Part shown: positions 1 to 5,879 of the stretch, one piece after another
How the letters are laid out: each line of letters opens with the position of its first letter
Numbering within the stretch: the first letter of the stretch is position 1
Origin: Faecalibacterium sp. UBA7177
GTDB taxonomy: Bacteria; Bacillota; Clostridia; Oscillospirales; Ruminococcaceae
Reading direction: 5' to 3'
DNA: 7,684 nucleotides
Assembly: GCA_002491225.1 (NCBI GenBank)
Contig: DKVN01000093.1
Location: 1 to 7,684, forward strand
The notes under the pieces: generated by a model
The model's input: only the letters and a program-made list of their open reading frames with translations
Told to the model about the DNA's origin: nothing
Databases searched by the model: none
Position numbers and translations under genes: made by a program

Positions 1-1
1 C

Positions 2-805
2 AAGGTCCTGGCCGACTGCGGCGTCGAGATCCCCGGCCCGGACTATACATGGGATCAGTTTCTGGCCGACTGCGAGACCATCAAGGGCAAGGGCTACACC
101 CCCATCGCCTGCTCGCTGTTTGAGGTGCCCCACTACTGGTTCGAGTTTGCGGTGATGAACAACGGTACCCTCGACAACCAGCTGGACATCCCCGCCTCGG
201 CCGACGACGCTGCCGGGCAGAAGTGGGTGGCCGCCCTCAACGACATCAAGGACCTGTACGAGAAGGGCTATTTCCCGGCCAATACCCTCACCGCCACCGA
301 CCCTGAGACGGTGCAGCTGTTCGCGGACGGCGAGGCGGCGTTCCTGATCGACGGCTCTTGGAAGGTCGGCCACTTTGTGGACAACTACGGCGACCAGCTC
401 AGCGATTACGCGGTCGCTTATGTGCCCGCCAAGGGCCAGCGCACCGCCAGCCAGGCCATCGGCGGCATCTCGATGGGCTATTTCATCACCGAGAAGGCCT
501 GGAACGACCCTGCCAAGCAGGCCGCCGCGGTCGCCTTTGTCGAGCATATGACCTCTGACGAGGTGCTGAGCACCTTCGTCACCACCGAGGTCACCGCCCT
601 GAAGAACGGCGCTTCGCCCGCCGGGCTCAACGAGCTGCAGCAGTCCGCCGCCGACGCCAACGCCAACATCACCGGCGTGGTGGGCGCGGTGCAGGACACC
701 CTGACCAGCGAGGCCAAGACCGACCTGTTCGCCAATGTGCAGAACGTGGTTACCGGCGCGATGAGCGCTGAGGACGCGGTCAACTCCGCGATCGCCCTCA
801 ACTGA
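2..805 (+). CDS. Carbohydrate ABC transporter substrate-binding protein, 5'-truncated
   Basis: This is the extracellular, lipid-anchored receptor of a family 1 (COG1653, UgpB/MsmE-like) sugar importer, which delivers sugar to the two permeases downstream. The frame is open from base 2, giving 267 visible residues against about 420-450 for the family, so the signal peptide, lipobox cysteine and first lobe lie outside the window. Visible hallmarks are an FADGEAAFLIDGSWK segment (the G-x-A-A-x-x-x-x-G-S-W pattern of this family), a VAYVPAKG stretch, an IGGISMGYFITEKAW segment, and a C-terminal helix ending in VNSAIALN before TGA. GTG at 125 is not the start, because the sequence upstream in the same frame reads as normal binding-protein sequence. 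The substrate cannot be read from the sequence. The family call is secure. Confidence 0.93.
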   Translation, partial: KVLADCGVEIPGPDYTWDQFLADCETIKGKGYTPIACSLFEVPHYWFEFAVMNNGTLDNQLDIPASADDAAGQKWVAALNDIKDLYEKGYFPANTLTATDPETVQLFADGEAAFLIDGSWKVGHFVDNYGDQLSDYAVAYVPAKGQRTASQAIGGISMGYFITEKAWNDPAKQAAAVAFVEHMTSDEVLSTFVTTEVTALKNGASPAGLNELQQSAADANANITGVVGAVQDTLTSEAKTDLFANVQNVVTGAMSAEDAVNSAIALN

Positions 806-809
806 CGAA

Positions 810-1006
810 AGCATCGCTTGACAAGGGCACGCATGGTTTCGAGGGCAAAGCCCCCGAAACTCCGAAGGACTGGCAGAGCGGCAGCAGTGGTGCGATGGCA
901 AGGCAGCGCACCGCAGGAATCCTTGGTGGATTCCAAGGTGCGCTAACGCAGCCAGCGTGCCGCTGATGTCGGCCTGCCAGCGTGTGTGCCCTTGTTAAGG
1001 GATGCT
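810..1006 (+). repeat. Large nested inverted repeat; possible structured intercistronic RNA or MITE-like element
   Basis: It begins five bases after the binding-protein stop. The outer arms 810-835 and 981-1006 pair over 26 positions, with one G-G mismatch and three G-U wobbles (820/996, 831/985, 834/982). Inside them is a hairpin 836-846/850-860 with an AAA loop and one mismatch. A second arm follows: 870-876/974-980, continued by 877-883/958-964, and capped by a hairpin 906-912/937-943 with 916-922/928-934 and a TTGGT loop. The overall shape is a three-way junction. No ORF of note lies within it and no flanking target duplication was seen. It may be a folded RNA that adjusts expression between binding protein and permeases, or an inserted palindromic repeat. 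The pairing is directly visible; the function is inference. Confidence 0.72.
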
Positions 1007-1048
1007 AAGCTTCTGACAGCGATTCCTCAGCTTCCCAAATCTGCAGGG

Positions 1049-1086
1049 ATGCCCCGCCCCACACCGCCCGGTTGTGGGCGGGGCAT
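1049..1086 (+). terminator. GC-rich hairpin before permease 1; attenuator-like
   Basis: The arms 1049-1063 and 1073-1086 pair over 14 bp with one bulged C and a 9-base loop. The sequence that follows (TTCCCGCTTTCTT) is only weakly U-rich, so partial termination or protection of the upstream message from 3' exonucleases is more likely than full termination. It lies about 50 bp ahead of the first permease, in the usual place for lowering permease expression relative to the binding protein. Confidence 0.5.
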
Positions 1087-1134
1087 TTCCCGCTTTCTTG
1101 CCATGAATCCTCAACAAAAAGGGGGAACTTGCCT

Positions 1135-2028
1135 ATGGGCCCCACGCTCTACCGCAAAAAAGGGCCGCTGGTCGTGTTTTTGCTGCCGGCGTTCCTGTTT
1201 CTGATCCTGTTTTTGTACTATCCCTTTTTGCAGAACATCCTCAACAGCTTTTTGGACATCACCGGCCTGGGCTCGGCCTCGCAGGGGGTCAACCAACCCT
1301 GGTATGTCAACTATGCCACCCTGTTTACCGACCCCAAGCTGCGCACCGCGCTGGGCAATACGGTCATCCTCACCATCTGCACCGTGGTGTTTCAGGTGGG
1401 CATCGCGCTGATCCTGGCCCTGCTGGTCGATTCGATCCGGGTGGGGGCGCAGGTCTTTCGCACCTTGTACTTTTTCCCCATCGTCATCTCGGCCACCGCG
1501 CTGGGGCTGATGTTCAACCTCATCTTTCTCTATAACGGCGGCATGCTCAACCAGCTGCTGGCAAACCTTGGCCTCGCGGCCGAAAACATCGACTGGAAGG
1601 ACGCCGACCACTTCCTCTTTACCATGTTTGCCCCGGTGATGTGGCAGTATGTGGGCTTTTACTTCGTCATTCTGGTCACCGGGCTCAACAACATCCCGCA
1701 GGACCTGTACGAGGCCGCCGCGCTGGACGGCTGCACCGGCATCAAGCGGGTGCGGTACATCACCCTGCCCTTGCTGCGCAACGTGCTCTGCACCTGCCTG
1801 GTGCTGGCCATCACCGGCGCGCTCAAGGTGTTCGACCTGCCCTGGGTGATGTTTGGCGCGGGGATGCCGCAGGACAAGGGCTGGCTGACCGGCACCTATA
1901 TGTACGACCAGACCTTCAACCGGGGCAATGTGGACTACGGCTCCACCATCGCGATGCTGATCGTGGTGCTGGGCGTGGTGCTCTCGAACCTGGCAAACCG
2001 GGTGTTCAAGCCCCGGGATGATCTTTGA
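1135..2028 (+). CDS. Carbohydrate ABC transporter permease, UgpA/MsmF type
   Basis: This is a 297-residue inner-membrane subunit of the sugar importer (COG1175, MalF-like family without the large periplasmic loop). Six hydrophobic segments lie near residues 10-31, 73-99, 106-133, 162-184, 216-236 and 270-290. The cytoplasmic EAA loop that docks with the ATPase is clear at residues 193-214: EAAALDG, then later ITLPLL. The ATG at 1135 is chosen because a GGGGGAA Shine-Dalgarno lies 8-9 bases upstream and the protein then begins with a short basic stretch and a membrane helix. The longer GTG start at 1072 would fall inside the 1049-1086 hairpin and add a tail unlike the family. The second permease follows after 17 bp. 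No ATPase gene is present, as is common in Firmicutes that share MsmX. Confidence 0.95.
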   Translation: MGPTLYRKKGPLVVFLLPAFLFLILFLYYPFLQNILNSFLDITGLGSASQGVNQPWYVNYATLFTDPKLRTALGNTVILTICTVVFQVGIALILALLVDSIRVGAQVFRTLYFFPIVISATALGLMFNLIFLYNGGMLNQLLANLGLAAENIDWKDADHFLFTMFAPVMWQYVGFYFVILVTGLNNIPQDLYEAAALDGCTGIKRVRYITLPLLRNVLCTCLVLAITGALKVFDLPWVMFGAGMPQDKGWLTGTYMYDQTFNRGNVDYGSTIAMLIVVLGVVLSNLANRVFKPRDDL

Positions 2029-2045
2029 GAGGGGGAGGCAGAACA

Positions 2046-2900
2046 ATGAAAAAGCTGACCCCGGCCAAGGTCCTCACCTACGTGGTGCTGATCTTCTGGG
2101 CATTGACTACCCTGTACCCCTTTGTTTGGGTCATCCTCAACTCCTTCCGGGAAAAGGGGCTCATCCGCAAGGACTCCTTCTCAATCCCCACCCCCAGCCG
2201 CGGGTTTACCCTCGACAACTACGCCAAGGCGATGGAGCGGTTTGATTTTGGCAACGCCTACTGCAACAGCCTCATCGTCTCGGCGGCGGTTACGGTTGCG
2301 GTGGTGCTGATCGCGGGGCTCGCGGCCTACGGCCTGGTGCGGTTCCGCTTTGGGCTGCGGGGGGCCTGCTACAGCCTGATCATGGCGGGCATGATGTTCC
2401 CGGTGTTCTCCACCATCATCCCGGTCTTCCGCATGGAGGCCAGCTGGGGCATCGCCAGCAGCGGCAACCGCTGGCTCAGCCTGCTGGCGGTGATCCTGCC
2501 GCAGATCGCGGGCAACCTCTGCTTTGCCATCATCGTGCTGATGGGCTTTATCGAGTCGGTGCCGATGGAGCTGGAGGAGAGCGCCTATATGGATGGCTGC
2601 AACGTCTTTCAGGTCTACTTCCACATCATCATGCCGGCGGCAAAGTCCTCCTTTGCCACGGTGGCTATCTTCTCCTTTTTGTGGAGCTACAACGATCTGT
2701 TTACCCAGAACTTTTTCCTGCGGGTGCCCCGCGAAAAGACCATCACCCTGCTGCTCAACGAGATCAGCTCGCAGGCCGGGGTGGACTACGGCCTGATGGC
2801 CTCCTCGGTGGTGCTGATCGTGGTGCCGGTGCTGATCGTCTATATTATGCTGCAAAAGCACATCATCAAGGGCCTGACGGCGGGCGCAATCAAGGGCTGA
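2046..2900 (+). CDS. Carbohydrate ABC transporter permease, UgpE/MsmG type
   Basis: This is the 284-residue second membrane subunit, forming the translocation pore with the upstream permease (COG0395, MalG-like). Hydrophobic segments lie near residues 10-32, 75-99, 105-126, 142-168, 201-219 and 250-270. The EAA loop is at about 175-200 in the form ELEESAYMDG followed by IIMPAAK, so Ser replaces the middle Ala of EAA. The C-terminus KGLTAGAIKG is a signature of this family. The ATG at 2046 has a strong GGGGGAGG site at 2031-2038. It starts 17 bp after the first permease and is surely cotranscribed with it. A TTG start at 2025 overlapping the previous stop is rejected. The sugar is unknown. Confidence 0.95.
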   Translation: MKKLTPAKVLTYVVLIFWALTTLYPFVWVILNSFREKGLIRKDSFSIPTPSRGFTLDNYAKAMERFDFGNAYCNSLIVSAAVTVAVVLIAGLAAYGLVRFRFGLRGACYSLIMAGMMFPVFSTIIPVFRMEASWGIASSGNRWLSLLAVILPQIAGNLCFAIIVLMGFIESVPMELEESAYMDGCNVFQVYFHIIMPAAKSSFATVAIFSFLWSYNDLFTQNFFLRVPREKTITLLLNEISSQAGVDYGLMASSVVLIVVPVLIVYIMLQKHIIKGLTAGAIKG

Positions 2901-2942
2901 AGGAACCAAAAGCGTGGCTGTACTGCCCGCGATGGACAGCCG

Positions 2943-2987
2943 GAGGCTGCTTTGCCCGGATGCGGGCGGCCCAGCCTCTGGCCTTTT
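2943..2987 (+). terminator. Probable intrinsic terminator of the ABC operon
   Basis: A two-part stem, 2943-2949 with 2972-2978 and, inside it, 2954-2958 with 2963-2967 (GATG loop), is followed by CCTTTT at 2982-2987. It lies 43 bases after the last permease stop and just before the regulator promoter. The U-run is short, so some readthrough into the regulator gene is possible. Confidence 0.5.
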
Positions 2988-2998
2988 GCGCGGGGATC

Positions 2999-3007
2999 TG
3001 ATATAAT
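2999..3007 (+). promoter_or_regulatory. Extended -10 promoter for the response regulator
   Basis: TG at 2999-3000, one base, then TATAAT at 3002-3007 is a perfect extended -10 element. The -35 region at the right distance is poor (TGGCCT), as is common with extended -10 promoters. Transcription would start near 3013-3014, leaving a leader of about 125 nt. Confidence 0.7.
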
Positions 3008-3020
3008 TTTTTAAGGTGCC

Positions 3021-3119
3021 GCCGCACAAAGATCATGCACGAACCGCGCGGCCGGGCGAAGCTTGTGCGGGGGCGCTTTGGCAAGAAAAAAGCGCCGCGC
3101 ACAGCCTTTGTGCGGCGCT
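3021..3119 (+). promoter_or_regulatory. Leader with mutually exclusive stem-loops, upstream of the regulator
   Basis: State 1: 3022-3029 pairs with 3063-3070 (8 bp), and 3091-3101 pairs with 3109-3119 (11 bp, one G-U). State 2: 3021-3030 pairs perfectly with 3107-3116 (10 bp), enclosing a hairpin 3072-3079/3089-3096 (8 bp). The two states compete for 3022-3029, 3091-3096 and 3109-3116, so both cannot form together. No U-run follows, and the Shine-Dalgarno at 3124-3131 is just downstream rather than inside a stem. It matches no riboswitch class that I recognise. The pairing is visible; regulatory use is inferred. Confidence 0.45.
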
Positions 3120-3139
3120 CGGCAAGGGAGGCGGCAGCG

Positions 3140-3934
3140 ATGTACAAGGTCGTTCTGGTGGACGATGAGGCCATCATCACCCAGGGGCTGCGCCGGGTGG
3201 TGGACTGGCAGGCCTACGGCTGCGAGGTGGCGGCGGTGGCGCAGGACGCCGCCTCGGGGGCTTTGGCGATTCGCGAGCATCGGCCGGACATCCTCTTTAC
3301 CGACATCAAGATGCCCGGAGAGGACGGCCTGACCATGCTGGCCGGGCTGCGGGTGGAGTTTCCGCGGATGCAGATCGCGGTACTCACCGGATACCGGGAT
3401 TTTGAGTATGCCCAGCGGGCCATCCGGATGGGGGTCAGCCGTTTTTTGCTCAAGCCCTCCAAAATGGACGAGCTGAACGAGGCGCTCGAATACATGACCG
3501 GGGTGCTGAGCCGCCTGCCCCCGGAGCCTGTGGCCGCAGAGGGCGCGGAAGCCGCCGAAACGCCCGGGGCCGCGGAGCAGGAGAGCCCGGAGCAGGAGGG
3601 CCCGAGCAGCTTTCTGGTGCGGCAGGCGCAGAGCTACATCGCCGAGCACTACGCCCAGCAGCTCTCCTTGCAGGATGTGGCAGACCACTGCTATGTCAGC
3701 CAGTGGCACCTCAGCAAGCTGCTCAACCGGCAGCTGGGGCAGACCTTTTACGGCCTGCTCAACGCGGTGCGGGTGGAGCATGCCAAGCAGCTGATGGACG
3801 ACCCCGCCCTGCGCATCAGCGAGATCGCCGAGCGGGTGGGTTATGCCGACACGGCGCATTTTTCCAAGGTGTTCAAAAAGCAGGAGGGGGTCTCGGCCGG
3901 GGAGTGGCGCAACCTGCATTGCGGCAGGGATTGA
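3140..3934 (+). CDS. Response regulator, YesN type (receiver + AraC-family DNA-binding domain)
   Basis: A cytoplasmic 264-residue transcription regulator of the YesM/YesN two-component class (COG4753). The receiver domain (residues 1-120) has the acidic pair D8/D9, phospho-acceptor D55 in FTDIKMPG, T83 and K105 in LLKPS, so it should be phosphorylated. A linker rich in Ala, Glu and Pro (about 126-157) joins it to an AraC double helix-turn-helix (about 158-260) with the signature ISEIAERVGYADTAHFSKVFKK. Family members are usually longer, with extra sequence between the domains. ATG at 3140 has AAGGGAGG 8 bases upstream. ATG at 3035 in the same frame is rejected because it precedes the receiver by 35 unrelated residues and lies in the structured leader. 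Placed beside a sugar importer, it probably controls that operon. No histidine kinase is in the window. Confidence 0.95.
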   Translation: MYKVVLVDDEAIITQGLRRVVDWQAYGCEVAAVAQDAASGALAIREHRPDILFTDIKMPGEDGLTMLAGLRVEFPRMQIAVLTGYRDFEYAQRAIRMGVSRFLLKPSKMDELNEALEYMTGVLSRLPPEPVAAEGAEAAETPGAAEQESPEQEGPSSFLVRQAQSYIAEHYAQQLSLQDVADHCYVSQWHLSKLLNRQLGQTFYGLLNAVRVEHAKQLMDDPALRISEIAERVGYADTAHFSKVFKKQEGVSAGEWRNLHCGRD

Positions 3935-3969
3935 GCGGCCCCGGAGCAACAAAACCCCAGAAAAACAGC

Positions 3970-3995
3970 TTCGGCCGCCCGAATGGGCGGCCGAA
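3970..3995 (+). terminator. Terminator after the response regulator, possibly bidirectional
   Basis: A perfect 11-bp stem, 3970-3980 with 3985-3995, has a GAAT loop. On the plus strand it is followed by TGTGTTTGTGATCGTTTT. On the minus strand the matching flank is GCTGTTTTT, so it could also stop transcripts coming from the DIP1984-family gene. It lies 35 bases after the regulator stop. Confidence 0.72.
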
Positions 3996-4265
3996 TGTGT
4001 TTGTGATCGTTTTGCAATGAGGTTTGCGGCGGCAGGGTTCCCCAAACCCGCCCTCGCAAAAAGCAGCCAATGCCCGGTGATAAAAGGGTAACACAATACG
4101 ATGCGGTTGTACGCCATAAAGGACAGTCACGATCCATCTTTTACCGGTCCTTCGGCAGTACCTGCGCGGCTCTGCGCTGCCGCCGCGTGGCATTCGCTCT
4201 GCTTTTGGCTACCAAACCATGCCGCCCGCAAACCGCGGCAAAACTGCCGCCAGGAGGCGGGGTGT
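3996..4265. other. Non-coding gap between convergent genes
   Basis: About 270 bases with no credible gene on either strand. Readable frames here (for example plus from 4070 and minus from 4137 or 4193) are low-complexity, lack good ribosome sites and run antisense into real genes. Small inverted repeats occur, such as TTTGGCTACCAAA near 4204-4216 and the 4247-4260 hairpin. The stretch could be a decayed gene or a dispersed intergenic repeat; nothing more can be supported. Confidence 0.4.
4240..4260 (-). terminator. Possible weak terminator of the DIP1984-family gene
   Basis: Read on the minus strand, a short GC stem (CCGCC, TCCT loop, GGCGG; 4247-4260) is followed by CAGTTTT, starting 5 bases after the stop. 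The stem is only 5 bp, so termination may instead occur at the 3970-3995 hairpin. Confidence 0.35.
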
Positions 4266-4721
4266 TTACTCGATTAAATCGGTGGCCCAGTTGGTCTGCT
4301 GCAGGGTGTTGTCCAGCAGGCGCAGCGCGCGGGCCATCTGGTCGATCTCGGCCTGCCAGGCGGCCACCGGGATGGCGGGCAGGATGCGGATCTCCGCGCC
4401 CCGGGCCCGCCGGGCCGTCTGGCTGGCGGTTTCCGCAATGGTTTTGTACGCGCCGATCTTGAGGATGAGGGCATCCTTTTCCGCGATCATGGCGGTCAGG
4501 GTGCGGCCGTTCACCTGCACGGCGCTGTTGGTCTGGTTGATCTGCGCGGTCAGCTGTGCCAGCCGGTTGATGCAGCCGTCCAGCTCCCGCTTGAGCGGCT
4601 CCGGGGCTTCGGCGGGCTGCTCGCCCTCCTGCACCAGCACGTTGTTGTTCAGCCGGTTTTTCAGCTGCTCGATCTTGCGGTTGAGGTCGGCCCGCTCCTG
4701 CAGGGCCTCTGCCAGTTTCAT
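4266..4721 (-). CDS. DIP1984 family protein (septicolysin-like name in databases)
   Basis: A 151-residue soluble protein of unknown biochemical role. The opening MKLAEALQERADLNRKIEQL, the NNNVLVQEGE segment, the VNGRTLTAMIAEKD stretch and the ending LQQTNWATDLIE match the conserved pattern of DIP1984-family proteins as I remember it. The protein is nearly all charged or amphipathic helix, with likely coiled coils at residues 1-30 and 45-75 and at the C-terminus; there is no signal peptide or membrane segment. ATG at 4721 has GGGAGG 8 bases upstream. An earlier in-frame ATG at 4760 overlaps the -10 box and adds residues absent from the family. It is monocistronic and divergent from the sugar kinase. 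Some relatives are labelled septicolysin; I know of no evidence in this sequence for a lytic activity. Confidence 0.85.
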   Translation of the reverse strand: MKLAEALQERADLNRKIEQLKNRLNNNVLVQEGEQPAEAPEPLKRELDGCINRLAQLTAQINQTNSAVQVNGRTLTAMIAEKDALILKIGAYKTIAETASQTARRARGAEIRILPAIPVAAWQAEIDQMARALRLLDNTLQQTNWATDLIE

Positions 4722-4755
4722 ACGATCATCCTCCCTTGTCCTTGCGAATGAATAT

Positions 4756-4764
4756 ATCATACCA
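4756..4764 (-). promoter_or_regulatory. Extended -10 promoter for the DIP1984-family gene
   Basis: Read on the minus strand, TGG precedes TATGAT (4756-4761), an extended -10 element. The -35 position is weak (TATCCA). Transcription would start around 4749, giving a leader of about 28 nt with the Shine-Dalgarno inside it. Confidence 0.6.
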
Positions 4765-4823
4765 CACTTTGTGCGCTATGGATAATTTTTTTGCTCTTTT
4801 CAAAGAGATTTGAGGCGAAGCAA

Positions 4824-4852
4824 TCGACAAGAGACTGGCTTTCTGGTATAAT
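4824..4852 (+). promoter_or_regulatory. Near-consensus promoter for the ROK kinase
   Basis: TCGACA (4824-4829) and TATAAT (4847-4852) are separated by exactly 17 bp, and TG at 4844-4845 adds an extended -10. This is the best promoter in the window. The start would be near 4859, leaving a leader of about 60 nt that holds two copies of TGGGCCCG (4870-4877 and 4892-4899). Confidence 0.82.
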
Positions 4853-4920
4853 ATGTTTATTAGCGAGGATGGGCCCGAAGGTCACATGCCGTGGGCCCGG
4901 CCGACAAGGAGGAAACAAGG

Positions 4921-5796
4921 ATGAAACTGGGCGCACTGGAAGCCGGCGGCACCAAGATGGTCTGCGCGGTCGGCGATGAGACGGGCAGGATCTTTGACCG
5001 CAAGGTCATCCCCACCGCAGATCCCGAGACCACCATCCCGGCCATCGTCAACTACTTTATGGACAAGGATCTGGACGCGCTGGGCATTGCCTGCTTCGGC
5101 CCCATCCAGCTGGACCATCACGCGCCCGACTACGGGCACATCACCACCACCCCCAAGCTGGCCTGGCGGAACTTTGACATGGTGGGGGCCTTTGCCCACA
5201 CCCTCGGCTGCCCCATCGGCTTTGACACCGACGTCAACGGCGCGGTGCTCGGCGAGGTGACCTTTGGCCAGGCCAGGGGCAAAAAGAGCGTTGTCTACCT
5301 CACGGTGGGCACCGGCATCGGCGGCGGGGTCTGCATCGAGGGCAAGCTGCTGCACGGCATGCTGCACCCCGAGATGGGCCATGTGCTGCTGCGCCGCAAT
5401 CCGGGCGACACCTACGCCGGGCACTGCCCCTATCATCAGGACTGCCTCGAAGGCCTCGCCTGCGGCCCCGCCATTGAGGAACGCTGGGGCGCAAAGGGCG
5501 ACGCGCTGGCAAACCGCCCCGAGGTGTGGGAGCTGGAGGCCGACTATCTGGCCCAGGCGCTCACCAGCTATATCCTCACCCTCTCGCCGGACATGATCAT
5601 CCTGGGCGGCGGGGTGATGCACCAGACCCAGCTCTTCCCGCTGGTGCGCAAAAAGGTGGCCGAGCTGTTGGCCGGGTACATCCAGACCCCGCAGCTGGAG
5701 GATCTCGACCACTACATCGTGCCCGCCAGCCTCAACGAGGATCAGGGCATCCTGGGTTGCCTGGAGCTTGCCTGCCGCGCGCTGGTGGAGCAGTAA
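4921..5796 (+). CDS. ROK-family sugar kinase, probable fructokinase
   Basis: A 291-residue cytoplasmic kinase that phosphorylates a hexose with ATP; the closest known type is the ROK fructokinase group (GmuE/YdhR, ScrK; fructose to fructose 6-phosphate). Visible motifs are the N-terminal phosphate loop LEAGGTK (6-12), CFGP (58-61), catalytic D104 in DTDVNGAVLGE, the ATP-binding VGTGIGGGV (129-137), and a zinc site with H154, C169, H172 and C175 in HPEMGH and CPYHQDC, followed by LEGLACGPAIEERWG. A second phosphate loop is ILGGGVM (227-233). ATG at 4921 follows AAGGAGG with 8 bases between; the GTG at 4891 has no site. It probably acts on sugar brought in by an importer, though the link to the importer in this window is only proximity. 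Mannose or another hexose cannot be excluded. Confidence 0.92.
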   Translation: MKLGALEAGGTKMVCAVGDETGRIFDRKVIPTADPETTIPAIVNYFMDKDLDALGIACFGPIQLDHHAPDYGHITTTPKLAWRNFDMVGAFAHTLGCPIGFDTDVNGAVLGEVTFGQARGKKSVVYLTVGTGIGGGVCIEGKLLHGMLHPEMGHVLLRRNPGDTYAGHCPYHQDCLEGLACGPAIEERWGAKGDALANRPEVWELEADYLAQALTSYILTLSPDMIILGGGVMHQTQLFPLVRKKVAELLAGYIQTPQLEDLDHYIVPASLNEDQGILGCLELACRALVEQ

Positions 5797-5879
5797 GGCC
5801 CGGAGTTTTGTTGAAGAGAGCACCGCGCCGCCGCAAAGCGCGCGGCACAGGACGTTGAAAGGGGAGGGAGCAGGGCCCA

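Noticed and set aside
810..1006. Insertion sequence with its own transposase
   Set aside because: There are terminal inverted repeats, but the element is only 197 bases, has no transposase coding frame and shows no flanking target duplication.
1072..1134. GTG start for permease 1
   Set aside because: It lies within the 1049-1086 hairpin, has no Shine-Dalgarno site, and the added residues do not resemble the family.
1111..2046. Minus-strand open frame of 311 codons opposite permease 1
   Set aside because: It is rich in His, Gln, Asp and Val, as expected for the complement of membrane-protein codons in GC-rich DNA, with no recognisable motif.
3035..3139. Upstream in-frame extension of the response regulator from ATG 3035
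   Set aside because: The extra 35 residues are basic and unlike a receiver domain, the stretch is a structured leader, and ATG 3140 has a good ribosome site and begins exactly at the receiver fold.
3011..4117. Minus-strand open frame of 368 codons opposite the response regulator
   Set aside because: It is the reverse-strand shadow of a well-defined regulator gene, runs through two terminator-like hairpins and the leader, and has no ribosome site.
4266..4721. Pore-forming toxin, from the septicolysin label given to some relatives
   Set aside because: There is no signal peptide, hydrophobic pore segment or toxin motif; the protein is a short soluble helical protein.
5823..5845. Terminator between the sugar kinase and the PLP enzyme
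   Set aside because: There is a 6-bp GC pairing (5823-5828 with 5840-5845) but no U-run follows, and the Shine-Dalgarno of the next gene comes soon after, so readthrough is expected.
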